Part shown: positions 8,069-15,557 of the stretch, piece after piece
Position numbering within the stretch: the stretch's first letter is position 1
Layout of the letters: each line of letters opens with the position of its first letter
Assembly: GCA_937982515.1 (NCBI GenBank)
Contig: CALJMB010000044.1
Coordinates: 1-24,612 of the forward strand
DNA length: 24,612 bases
Source: an uncultured Balneolaceae bacterium
GTDB taxonomy: Bacteria; Bacteroidota; Rhodothermia; Balneolales; Balneolaceae
Direction: 5' to 3'
The notes under the pieces: generated by a model
Database searches by the model: none
Told to the model about the DNA's origin: nothing
The model's input: only the letters and a program-made list of their open reading frames with translations
Position numbers and translations under genes: made by a program

Positions 8069-8244
8069 TGTTATGTTCTTTCTGTTCTGACAGGCTTTAT
8101 GTACACTAATATAGTTATAGTATCGCGTAATGATGGATAGAAATATTAACGTAATTAGGCAAGAGATACTTATACAGGGGGTGCTCTTTTCCTGTTAGAT
8201 ACTCCTAAAAAGAAGAAAGGAATTTAATAGAACAAAGAATGGCA

Positions 8245-8270
8245 AAGGCCGAAGCGAATCCTTCGGCCTT
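8245..8270 (-). terminator. Intrinsic terminator-like hairpin of sucC
   Basis: AAGGCCGAAG (8245-8254) and CTTCGGCCTT (8261-8270) form a perfect 10-bp GC-rich stem with a 6-nt loop. It lies 30 bp past the sucC stop. Read on the minus strand, the stem is followed by a broken T-rich stretch (TGCCATTCTTTGTTCTATT). Its place between convergent bshA and sucC fits a terminator, possibly working in both directions. Confidence 0.6.
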
Positions 8271-8300
8271 CAGCATTCCTTGTTTGACAAGTTTCGGTTT

Positions 8301-9509
8301 TTACGCGGCCAGCACTTTGGAAACCTGTTCGGCCGCTTCTTTAAGCAGAACGGCAGAAATCACGTTCAGATCGGAATTGTCGATGATTTCCTTGGCTTCT
8401 TTGGCGTTTGTGCCCTGCAGGCGGACAATAATAGGCACATTCTGCACTTTTTCGGCAATTTCGGGATCTTTGACTGCTTCTATGATACCATTGGCCACAC
8501 GGTCGCAACGTACGATACCGCCAAAGATGTTAATCAGAATAGCCTTCACGTTTTTATCGTTCAGGATAATACGGAAGCCGTTCTTTACCGTTTCTACGTT
8601 GGCTCCCCCGCCCACATCCAGGAAGTTGGCGGGCTCGCCGCCGGAAAGCTTAATGATATCCATCGTAGCCATGGCTAGCCCGGCGCCGTTCACCATACAG
8701 CCGACATTCCCATCCAGTTTGATGTAATTGAGGTCGTATTTAGAAGCTTCCAGTTCCGCAGGGTTTTCTTCAGATTCATCCCGGAGTTTCTGAATCTCTT
8801 TGTGACGGAACAGGGCATTGTCATCAAAGGTCATCTTGGCATCCAGAGCATATACGTCGCCGGCGGGAGTAAGTACCAGCGGATTAATCTCTACCAGACT
8901 GGCATCGGTCTCCTCATAGCATTTGTAGAGAGCCATAATGAATTTGACAGCCTTTTTAAAAGCGTCGCCTTCCAGCCCCAGGGCAAAAGCGAGGCGGCGG
9001 GCCTGGTTGTGCTGTAAAGCCATGCCGGGTTCAACCCATTCTTTAACAATCTTTTCCGGAGTTTCTTCCGCCACTTGTTCGATTTCCACACCACCTTCGG
9101 TAGAAACCATGATTACGTTTTTACTTTTGGCCCGGTCCAGCAGAATACCCAGATAGAATTCCCGCTCGATATCCACACCGTCTGTAACATAGATGTGCTG
9201 GATTTTCTGGCCCTCTTCTCCCGTCTGGATGGTTACCAGTACATCACCCAACAGCGACTCTGCGGCTTCCCGTACTTCTTCAACTGTTTTGCAGAGAATG
9301 ACCCCTTTGGAATTACTGTTTTTGGTACGGCCCTTCCCGCGGCCTCCGGCGTGAATTTGCGCTTTCACAACAAACAGTGTGGCTCCGTCTTCTTCCATTT
9401 TTCGTGCGGCTTTAACGGCCTCGTCTGCGCTGGTTACCGCTATGCCCGCCGGGACGGCAACTCCATACTCTTCCAATATTCCTTTAGCCTGATACTCGTG
9501 TATGTTCAT
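8301..9509 (-). CDS. sucC: Succinyl-CoA ligase (ADP-forming) beta subunit
   Basis: This 402-residue protein begins MNIHEYQAKGILEEYGV and has the ATP-grasp domain (about 1-240) with VKAQIHAGGRGKG (48-60), the nucleotide-loop and metal region ending in SLVEINPLV and ALDAKMTFDD, and a C-terminal CoA-ligase flavodoxin-like domain. This last domain contains NFLDVGGGANVETVK and INIFGGIVRCD, the phosphate-binding loops. It joins SucD to make the TCA-cycle enzyme that interconverts succinyl-CoA and succinate with synthesis of a nucleoside triphosphate. The length is slightly above the roughly 388 residues of E. coli SucC, as is common in this bacterial group. No sucD lies beside it: downstream is a hairpin and the convergent bshA, so sucC is probably monocistronic here. 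Confidence 0.97.
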   Translation of the reverse strand: MNIHEYQAKGILEEYGVAVPAGIAVTSADEAVKAARKMEEDGATLFVVKAQIHAGGRGKGRTKNSNSKGVILCKTVEEVREAAESLLGDVLVTIQTGEEGQKIQHIYVTDGVDIEREFYLGILLDRAKSKNVIMVSTEGGVEIEQVAEETPEKIVKEWVEPGMALQHNQARRLAFALGLEGDAFKKAVKFIMALYKCYEETDASLVEINPLVLTPAGDVYALDAKMTFDDNALFRHKEIQKLRDESEENPAELEASKYDLNYIKLDGNVGCMVNGAGLAMATMDIIKLSGGEPANFLDVGGGANVETVKNGFRIILNDKNVKAILINIFGGIVRCDRVANGIIEAVKDPEIAEKVQNVPIIVRLQGTNAKEAKEIIDNSDLNVISAVLLKEAAEQVSKVLAA

Positions 9510-9554
9510 AACAAGTCAATAAAAATCGGTTGATTCTATAGTTTAAACCCGGGG

Positions 9555-9586
9555 CAAATGTACCAAGGTTAGCCGGTAAATGAAAG
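9555..9586 (-). promoter_or_regulatory. Bacteroidota-type promoter upstream of sucC
   Basis: On the minus strand TACATTTG (9562-9555) matches the Bacteroidota -7 consensus TAnnTTTG. A TTTC (about 9585-9582), close to the TTTG -33 box, lies about 20 bp upstream. The element is about 46 bp before the sucC ATG. The match to the -7 box is exact and the -33 box is imperfect. Confidence 0.45.
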
Positions 9587-9673
9587 TTCTCTATGGAAAT
9601 TTCGATCAATACTTATTGCGGATACCCCGGCTCTTGCGGTCCCTCTGCCATCTGGCCACCATAAAATACATTC

Positions 9674-9853
9674 CTATTGCTTAACCAATACAAGAATAAC
9701 GGCGTCAATAATTTCCAGAGAAATGCCAATAAGGAATAAAATCATACTGGCCGAAAAGCTCAGATAAAACCATTGTGAATAGGATAGCGTTTCACTATAA
9801 GTATGCTGTCCATTAATTCGGCCCTTATCAAGAGTTATTATAATATACCTGAT
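9674..9853 (-). pseudogene. Orphan small membrane-type reading frame without a start codon
   Basis: A 59-codon minus-strand frame reads ...ITLDKGRINGQHTYSET..., then a hydrophobic helix (ASMILFLIGISLEIIDAVIL), and ends VLVKQ. It looks protein-like, a soluble stretch followed by one membrane helix. However, there is a stop immediately upstream in frame and the only ATG lies in the middle of the hydrophobic part. It may be the 3' end of a decayed or frameshifted gene, or a coincidence. I do not recognise a family. The remainder of 9510-10395 holds the sucC promoter, AT-rich sequence with no gene, and the palindrome at 10244-10276. Confidence 0.2.
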
Positions 9854-10243
9854 TTATTAGCAGACAAATATTTATGTACTATAAACCGAATCGTATGCTG
9901 GTTTAAATTGGACTTCAGGAAAGAAAAGTATTAAGAAAATATAACGCTATTATAGATAATATTTTTTTATACTTTGCCCGCAAATTTCCTGGTATCAATA
10001 ACCTGGCAGCGTGTTGGTTGACTAATTATCTAATGAGTGGGAAGTAATGGCATCGCTTTATTTTCCTCTCATGTATCATCTCGATACCTATTTCAAAAGG
10101 CGAATCCACCAAAAGCCGGAGAACCCCCGATGTGAAAGAAGACACATTGAGTGAATACACAGACTGATATCTACCGGATATTCTGACGGCTCTGGATACA
10201 AATTCTGAAGTTACAGAAGTAACGTACGCCTCTTTTTGTAGTA

Positions 10244-10276
10244 AGACCAGGCAGGTTTTGAAAACCTGCCGGATCT
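10244..10276. repeat. GGCAGGTTTT palindrome upstream of the PAS kinase gene
   Basis: GGCAGGTTTT (10250-10259) and AAAACCTGCC (10261-10270) form a perfect dyad around a single G. An imperfect outer extension adds AGA (10244-10246) and TCT (10274-10276). From memory, near-identical palindromes are scattered through many unrelated genomes as dispersed intergenic repeats; this is not checked. The kinase frame can be extended back into this palindrome, which is one reason to reject the longer start. Confidence 0.5.
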
Positions 10277-10395
10277 GGACGTCTCCCATGCAGCAGGTAC
10301 ATACATCCGGTACCTTCTGCTTGCGGTGGCCCCGGACGTTCAGGACAACCCCTAATAAATGTCTACAGGTCCTGAGAACTAAGGGTAAATACTCA

Positions 10396-12615
10396 ATGCT
10401 CAAGAAACGAATGGCTATAACTATCTTAAAAAAATTAGAATTCAGAGGTAACAAGGCAGCTAAGAAAAGCAGCGGGAAGGATATATTCTTTAGCCATAAT
10501 CCCAACCCAATGTGGATTTATAATCCCGAAAACCTGAAAATTCTTGAGGTTAATGAGGCTGCTACAGAGCTATATGGGTACACAGAAGATGAGATGACCT
10601 CAATAACAATCAAAAACCTGAGAGATAAAAGTGAAATTCCCCGCATGCAGCATGCCGTCCATAATGCAAAGCAATCATTTACCGATTCGGGTATATGGAA
10701 GCATCAAAAGAAAAACAAAGAAACGCTCTATGTTCATATTCTTTCCTATCCTATTGAATGGGAGGGCGTGATGTGCAGATTGGTTGTTGCACAGGATGTG
10801 TCGGATAAATACTGGGTAGATAGAAAGCTTAAGCAAAGCCGGGCGCAACTTCAAAAAATAATGGATCAATCTCCGGCAGTCATATGCACAATTGATGAGT
10901 ACGGGAAATTTGTACAGGTAAGTGCTGCTGCACAGCATATATGGGGATATCATCCGGAAAGCCTGATCAATGAGAAATACATCGATTTTGTTCATCCTGA
11001 TGATGTTGCTTCCACTAATAGAACTACAGATGAGATCTTGAAAGGTAAAGAGGTCACAAATTTCGAGAACCGCTATATCCGGATTGATGGTAAAAGTGTG
11101 CCAATGGAATGGTCTGCACGATGGGACAGTGAGGACGAAGTTATGTATTACGTCGGAAGAGATGCCACAGATGTAAAAGAGGCAGAAAAAGAAATTGACC
11201 GGGAGCGAAAGATGCTCCGCGCGATTATTAATAACATTCCTGATTATGTCTATGTTAAGGATCGGCACCGAAGATTTATGTTGAGCAACAAGGCCTTGAG
11301 TAAGGAAGTGCTCGGGCCCAACTCAGCAAAGGAAGTCCTGGGAAAAACGGTTCATGAAATATACCCTCCGGAGATAGCCAAACCTATAGATGACGACGAC
11401 CGGAGAGTTATTGAAACTGGTGAACCCATAGTAGACAGGCTGGAAACGATACATAATTATCAGAGAGAGAAACTATGGTTATTGACTACTAAAGTACCGC
11501 TGCGTAACCAAAACAATGAGATTTATGGATTGGTGGGTATAACACGCAATATTACCGATCGAAAAAAGATTCAGGACGAAATTAAATTCGCAAAAGAGCG
11601 ATATGAAATGGTTATCAAGGCCACAAAGGATACTGTTTTTGACTGGGATTTGGTTACTAATACAATGAATTGGGGAAGTAACTTTATGTCAGCTTCCAGC
11701 CTTGATCCTGATATGGCAAAGTATACCGCTGAATACTGGATAGAAAACATACATCCGGATGACCGGCCGTATGTACAGAAAAGTTTAAGACAAGTACTAG
11801 AAACGCCTTCTGAGCTCAGCTGGGAAGTGGAATATAGATATTTAAAAGCCGAAGGAACGTATGCGTCGATTTTGGAGAATGCCTTTATTATCAGAGATGA
11901 ATACGGAACGGCCATACGCATGATTGGTGCTTTGCAGGATGTAACTAAGCTTAAGCTAAAGGAGCAGGAACTTTCAGAGTCGGTAAAAGAAAAGGAGATT
12001 TTATTAACAGAGATACATCACCGGGTGAAAAATAATCTGGCCATAATATCCGGTATGTTGCAGCTGCAGGCCCTTGAAGAGGAAGAGAAGGTCAGAGATA
12101 AATTGATGAATGGCGTCAGGCGTATAAAGTCTATAGCGTTGATTCACGAGCAACTGTATCGGTCGGAGAGCTTTTCCAGCCTGAATTTTTCAGTGAATTT
12201 AAAAGAATTGGCCTACCGCATTGTGGATACATTTAAGTCCGCGAAAGAGATACAGCTCAGCTGTAAACTGGATCCGGTACAGCTCAACATTAACCAGGCC
12301 ATACCCGCTTCGTTAATAGCTAACGAGGTGCTTACAAATATCCTGAAGCATGCCTTTAAGAACGCGGAGAAAGGTAAAATTACGTTAAGGCTCAGACAGA
12401 TCTATGAGACAATTTCACTGGAAATCAAAGATAACGGAACAGGTTTGCCTGATGGTTGTAAAGAAAAAGGTGAAACACTCGGCCGGATTATCATAGATGA
12501 ATTAGCCAAGCAATTGGATGCCCTGTATGAGTATAAGTCGCAGGAAGAGGGCACGGTCTTTACCCTCCGGTTCAACAAAGTCGATTTAAAAGGAATCGGA
12601 AACCACTTATTGTAG
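10396..12615 (+). CDS. Multi-PAS sensor histidine kinase, HisKA_2 type
   Basis: From the ATG at 10396 the protein has 739 residues and no membrane segment, so it is a cytosolic sensor. Four PAS-type domains can be placed at about 28-148, 152-275, 283-405 and 410-545. They are marked by HPDD-type turns (VHPDDV, IHPDDR) and by C-terminal PAC-like ends such as GRDATDVKEAE, GITRNITDRKK and GALQDVTKLK. The phosphoacceptor motif LLTEIHHRVKNNLAIISGML contains His541/His542 and is the HisKA_2 signature. The HATPase domain has the N-box NEVLTNILKHAF (Asn648) and the G1 box DNGTGLPD (679-686). A longer frame starts at 10258, inside a palindrome and in low-quality coding sequence, so I prefer 10396, which has AAGGG about 10 nt upstream. 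No response regulator lies beside it. The signal sensed and the partner are unknown. Confidence 0.88.
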   Translation: MLKKRMAITILKKLEFRGNKAAKKSSGKDIFFSHNPNPMWIYNPENLKILEVNEAATELYGYTEDEMTSITIKNLRDKSEIPRMQHAVHNAKQSFTDSGIWKHQKKNKETLYVHILSYPIEWEGVMCRLVVAQDVSDKYWVDRKLKQSRAQLQKIMDQSPAVICTIDEYGKFVQVSAAAQHIWGYHPESLINEKYIDFVHPDDVASTNRTTDEILKGKEVTNFENRYIRIDGKSVPMEWSARWDSEDEVMYYVGRDATDVKEAEKEIDRERKMLRAIINNIPDYVYVKDRHRRFMLSNKALSKEVLGPNSAKEVLGKTVHEIYPPEIAKPIDDDDRRVIETGEPIVDRLETIHNYQREKLWLLTTKVPLRNQNNEIYGLVGITRNITDRKKIQDEIKFAKERYEMVIKATKDTVFDWDLVTNTMNWGSNFMSASSLDPDMAKYTAEYWIENIHPDDRPYVQKSLRQVLETPSELSWEVEYRYLKAEGTYASILENAFIIRDEYGTAIRMIGALQDVTKLKLKEQELSESVKEKEILLTEIHHRVKNNLAIISGMLQLQALEEEEKVRDKLMNGVRRIKSIALIHEQLYRSESFSSLNFSVNLKELAYRIVDTFKSAKEIQLSCKLDPVQLNINQAIPASLIANEVLTNILKHAFKNAEKGKITLRLRQIYETISLEIKDNGTGLPDGCKEKGETLGRIIIDELAKQLDALYEYKSQEEGTVFTLRFNKVDLKGIGNHLL

Positions 12616-12742
12616 AATGAGCAAAAATGGAGGGCCGGGGTGTGGATCCACCCGCAGGCGGCCAGGTGCTATACACGGATGAACACGAATGGTACTACCG
12701 TAGGACTGACAGCTTACCCGCCCTGCAGTAAGCCGTTTGCGC

Positions 12743-13774
12743 TCATGTACGCAGATCTGTGGCTGATCTTCTGCCCTCTTGTCTCCGCTTTCCACCCTGC
12801 CCCAGTTTCAATTCAAAGATAATACCGTCGGTTGCCGAATTTTGGGAGATTTGCAGGCTTGCGCCGATCGCCTCTGCCTGCATTTTACTTATGGTAAGCC
12901 CCAGGCCCATGTTCCGGGCCTTCAGTGAAGAAAAGGGGGAAAAAGCCATTGCCATAAAGCCGGGAGGAATAGCTTTACCGTAGTTTATGACCCGAAATGT
13001 ACTGTTGTTTAGAACATGAACCTCTACTATTGATTCCTGATCATGCTCCAGCGCGTTTGTTACCAACTCACGCAGGATGGATCTGAGAAGAATGAAATCC
13101 GTTTCGATGAACCCGGCTTCATCGGTAATTTTAATCTCGATACGGCCCTTGTAAGAATGTGAAAACTCACTCAGCAGGTCGCTGGTAAGATGCTGAACAG
13201 GAAAACGGTTGATCTGTACAACAATGTTTTCAGACAGTTTTTCAATTCTGTCCAGGAAATGCGCCAGGTCTTTCAGGCCTCTTTGAATTTGCTGAACATA
13301 TCTTTTATTTGTATCGCCGGCTGTTTGATCGATGAGCCTGGCAAATCCCAGCATCCCCGTTAAAGGAGAACGCAGGCGGTGGACCAGCACTTCTGCCATT
13401 TTTTGTAATAATGTTTTGAAATCTTCGGTATACGCAACAGAGACGGGATGTAATACAATCCAGGCGAGTTTCTTGTCCAGTAATTCCACTTCTTTCGAAT
13501 CAACGGAATATATATGATCGTTCAGGCTTATCTGCCCGTCAGAAAAATCAGTAGAGTAGGTTTCTATAAGTGCGTCAAAATCTGTATTCAGTATCTGCTC
13601 CCGCGGTATATTCAGCAGGTCTAACGCTGTATTGTTGACATGCAGAACTTCACCGGTTTCAGAATCTTTTATGAAAACAGGAGAATTAGATGATCCGGTT
13701 ATGTTATAACTCCTAAGACCGGGTCTGTTTGATTGTTTATGGTTTAAATCCATCGGCCTTCCTAAAGCATGCAT
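12743..13774 (-). CDS. Soluble PAS sensor kinase with degenerate H-box
   Basis: Residue numbers refer to the 357-residue form beginning at a TTG (13816). ATGs at 13774 and 13753 are the likely real starts; GGAAGG lies 3 nt before the second. A PAS domain spans about 42-125 (PVFIKDSETGEVLHVNNTAL). A HisKA-like helix pair then carries VHRLRSPLTGMLGFARLI with His146, where the acidic residue normally following the histidine is Arg. The HATPase domain has an N-box (LRELVTNALEHD, Asn254), an altered G1 box VINYGKAIPPG (Asn replaces Asp, Ala replaces Gly) and a good G2 box GLGLTISKMQAEAIG. No membrane segment is present. It is transcribed divergently from the flagellar operon and converges on the four-PAS kinase. 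It may be a weak kinase, a phosphatase or a scaffold. Confidence 0.8.
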   Translation of the reverse strand: MHALGRPMDLNHKQSNRPGLRSYNITGSSNSPVFIKDSETGEVLHVNNTALDLLNIPREQILNTDFDALIETYSTDFSDGQISLNDHIYSVDSKEVELLDKKLAWIVLHPVSVAYTEDFKTLLQKMAEVLVHRLRSPLTGMLGFARLIDQTAGDTNKRYVQQIQRGLKDLAHFLDRIEKLSENIVVQINRFPVQHLTSDLLSEFSHSYKGRIEIKITDEAGFIETDFILLRSILRELVTNALEHDQESIVEVHVLNNSTFRVINYGKAIPPGFMAMAFSPFSSLKARNMGLGLTISKMQAEAIGASLQISQNSATDGIIFELKLGQGGKRRQEGRRSATDLRT

Positions 13775-14046
13775 ATATGGTATTCTTGCCTTTTTTGTAT
13801 GGCTATATAAGCTCAACGTACTGGTTTACCACAGAAATTACGGTATCGACCCTTAGCTACAACTCCCGTAATTCTACCAAGGCAGAATTCATTTGTTCCT
13901 GTAAAGTTTATCAGCCTTTTCTCAGGTTTCTTTAAAAGAATTATGGTGATTTCTTTTCCTCTGCAAGGAAAAAAGTTCCTCCCCGAAGTCGGTGTATGCC
14001 AGGGATTTTGAGTGAACCCCGTCCCTGTCAGTCGCTGTGCCGGCTA

Positions 14047-14062
14047 TGGCACAAATGTTGTA
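14047..14062 (+). promoter_or_regulatory. Sigma-54-like -24/-12 promoter of the flagellar operon
   Basis: TGGCAC (14047-14052), a 5-bp spacer and TTGTA (14058-14062) match the RpoN consensus TGGCAC-N5-TTGCA except for T in place of the -12 C. The GG-to-TG spacing is exact. A start about 12 nt downstream would give a leader of roughly 30 nt before flgB (14102). A small dyad, CAGGGA (14000-14005)/TCCCTG (14022-14027), lies upstream and could be an activator site. A TATAAT-like hexamer near 14085 lacks a properly spaced -35 box. The remainder of 13775-14101 holds no gene I can support. Confidence 0.5.
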
Positions 14063-14101
14063 CTCCTGCCCGTGTATAATTTTAAATAACCGTATGTTAT
14101 A

Positions 14102-14449
14102 ATGACCATAGTCGATTCGGACCACAGCCAGCTGCTGGCAAAAGCGATGGATGTCTATGCCCTGAGGCAGCGCATAACGGCGGCTAACATAGCCAATATC
14201 GATACTCCGGGTTTCAAGAAACTGTCGGTTTCCTTTGAGGATGAATTGAGAAAGGTGAGCCAGCAGGAACATCGCCGGGGACAGCTGTACCAAGTGAATC
14301 CCAGGATTTCAGAGGCATCGGGCAAGCCTGTGCTGGAAAATGAAATGATTGAGATGGTTGATACCCAAGTGAGAGTGCAGCTGCTTACCAGATCGTTGCG
14401 ACACCATTTCGATTTGCTTAGGATGGGCATTTCAGGACGCAGTATTTAA
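14102..14449 (+). CDS. flgB: Flagellar basal-body rod protein FlgB
   Basis: This 115-residue proximal rod protein has the N-terminal rod signature ITAANIANIDTPGFKKLSVSFE (about 27-48) and the C-terminal helix DTQVRVQLLTRSLRHHFDLL, the two coiled segments that form the D0 region of axial proteins. The length is near the lower end of the family's usual size, but both termini are present. It is exported by the flagellar type III system, without a cleaved signal, to the periplasm. There it stacks with FlgC and FliE on the MS ring. It is the first gene of the cluster, 40 bp behind a sigma-54-like element. No Shine-Dalgarno is obvious before its ATG. Confidence 0.93.
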   Translation: MTIVDSDHSQLLAKAMDVYALRQRITAANIANIDTPGFKKLSVSFEDELRKVSQQEHRRGQLYQVNPRISEASGKPVLENEMIEMVDTQVRVQLLTRSLRHHFDLLRMGISGRSI

Positions 14450-14474
14450 TACGAAATAAACTACCATATTATTC

Positions 14475-14969
14475 ATGGATATCAATCGACTGTTTTCCGT
14501 ATTTCAGACGGCCGCCACGGGGTTAAATGTGCAGCGGCGGAATATTTCCATTGCGGCAGAAAATATTGCCAACGCCAATACCACCCGTACCGAAAATGGC
14601 GGCGCGTATCGCCCCAAGGTACAAGTTAACTCCATTGCCGACCGCCAGGCCTTTCAAAGCGCCTTGCGAAGCTCTATGCTGGAGCTGCAACGGTCGGATT
14701 CCAGGCACCTGTCTCTTTCTCCCGCTGCTTCGGCGGCCGGGAGTCCCCAGAATTTGGGCCCCGACGGGGCTGTGCATGAACTGGATAAGTTCCGATATGA
14801 ATACGATCCCGATCATCCCGATGCCGATGAAAACGGCATGGTGAAATATCCCGGCGTGGATATGGTGGAGGAGATGACCCGGCTGATCAGCGCCAACAGG
14901 CTTTTCGAGGCCAACCTAAGCGTTATACAGGCCGAAAAAGACATCATTAAGAATTCGCTTCAAATATAA
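14475..14969 (+). CDS. flgC: Flagellar basal-body rod protein FlgC
   Basis: This 164-residue protein has the rod/hook N-terminal motif ISIAAENIANANTTRTENGGAY (about 25-46), the FlgC-specific YDPDHPDADENGMVKYPGVD (about 109-128) and the C-terminal helix SANRLFEANLSVIQAEKDI typical of flagellar axial proteins. It forms part of the proximal rod. It lies 25 bp after flgB and 24 bp before fliE, so the three rod genes are surely cotranscribed. Confidence 0.95.
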   Translation: MDINRLFSVFQTAATGLNVQRRNISIAAENIANANTTRTENGGAYRPKVQVNSIADRQAFQSALRSSMLELQRSDSRHLSLSPAASAAGSPQNLGPDGAVHELDKFRYEYDPDHPDADENGMVKYPGVDMVEEMTRLISANRLFEANLSVIQAEKDIIKNSLQI

Positions 14970-14993
14970 AAGTAACCAAACGGCTTTTTAGTT

Positions 14994-15317
14994 ATGGATA
15001 TAATTTCTAATGTCAATGCGGTTAATACGCTCAATCCAAACCAGAGCGAGGTTTTTTTAAAGCCCCGGAAAATTATAAATGAAGTAGAATCCGAGAAGAA
15101 AACCTTTGCGGAATTTGTAACAGATGCTGTTAACTCGGTAGATCAGGCCCATAAAACCGCCGAGCAAAAAACAGAGGATTTTATTATGGGAAAGGCGGAA
15201 AACGTTCATGACGTTATGATCGCGATGGAAAGGGCTAAGGTCAGCTTCGACATGATGGTACAAATAAGGAATCGTGTGGTGGAGACCTATCAGGAAATTA
15301 GCAGAATGCCGATCTAG
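14994..15317 (+). CDS. fliE: Flagellar hook-basal body complex protein FliE
   Basis: This 107-residue protein is of normal FliE size. Diagnostic segments are FAEFVTDAVNSVDQAHKTAE (about 39-58), the region VHDVMIAMERAKVSFDMMVQ (about 72-91) and the C-terminus IRNRVVETYQEISRMPI. FliE is the adaptor that joins the MS ring to the rod and is the first substrate of the flagellar export machine. It follows flgC closely but is separated from fliF by a 240-bp repeat-bearing spacer, the only large gap between flgB and flgD. Confidence 0.95.
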   Translation: MDIISNVNAVNTLNPNQSEVFLKPRKIINEVESEKKTFAEFVTDAVNSVDQAHKTAEQKTEDFIMGKAENVHDVMIAMERAKVSFDMMVQIRNRVVETYQEISRMPI

Positions 15318-15324
15318 TGGTTTT

Positions 15325-15505
15325 GCCACCAAAACGCTAAAGCACAAAAGGATAATTTTTTTCGTGCTTTCTTGTGGTGTTAAATACGCGCTGCTCTTTT
15401 ACTGGTAATGATACTCGTGATTGAACGTCTAGAACATTTGCGCATTCAGCCTGCTGATATAAGCCGCGGAAGCACAAAGTGAAAATAAATCGGTGCTTTA
15501 GCGGC
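15325..15505. repeat. Two related AAGCAC hairpins in the fliE-fliF spacer
   Basis: Hairpin A pairs AAAGCAC (15339-15345) with GTGCTTT (15364-15370), with an outer CACC (15327-15330)/GGTG (15376-15379) pair and a T-rich loop. Hairpin B pairs GCCGC (15463-15467) with GCGGC (15501-15505) and AAGCAC (15470-15475) with GTGCTT (15493-15498). The arms are shared: left arms read AAGCACAAA and right arms GTGCTTT. As a result CGCTAAAGCAC (15335-15345) and GTGCTTTAGCG (15493-15503) also form an 11-bp long-range inverted repeat. I see no gene in 15318-15557. The region could be a dispersed repeat, a processing or termination site between rod and ring genes, or both. Confidence 0.45.
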
Positions 15506-15557
15506 CACATAATTAATTTTTGAACCGGCGGTAACGATGGACTGTAAGTAACACTTA

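Noticed and set aside
10045..10395. In-frame upstream extension of the PAS kinase (start at 10258 and, across one TGA, further back)
   Set aside because: The translation has odd Trp/Cys/Arg-rich composition and runs through a palindromic repeat. The start at 10396 gives a normal kinase N-terminus. A decayed fused N-terminus remains possible but unsupported.
10026..10505. 159-codon minus-strand frame overlapping the kinase start
   Set aside because: It overlaps the start of the well-supported kinase, spans the palindrome, and has no recognisable domain.
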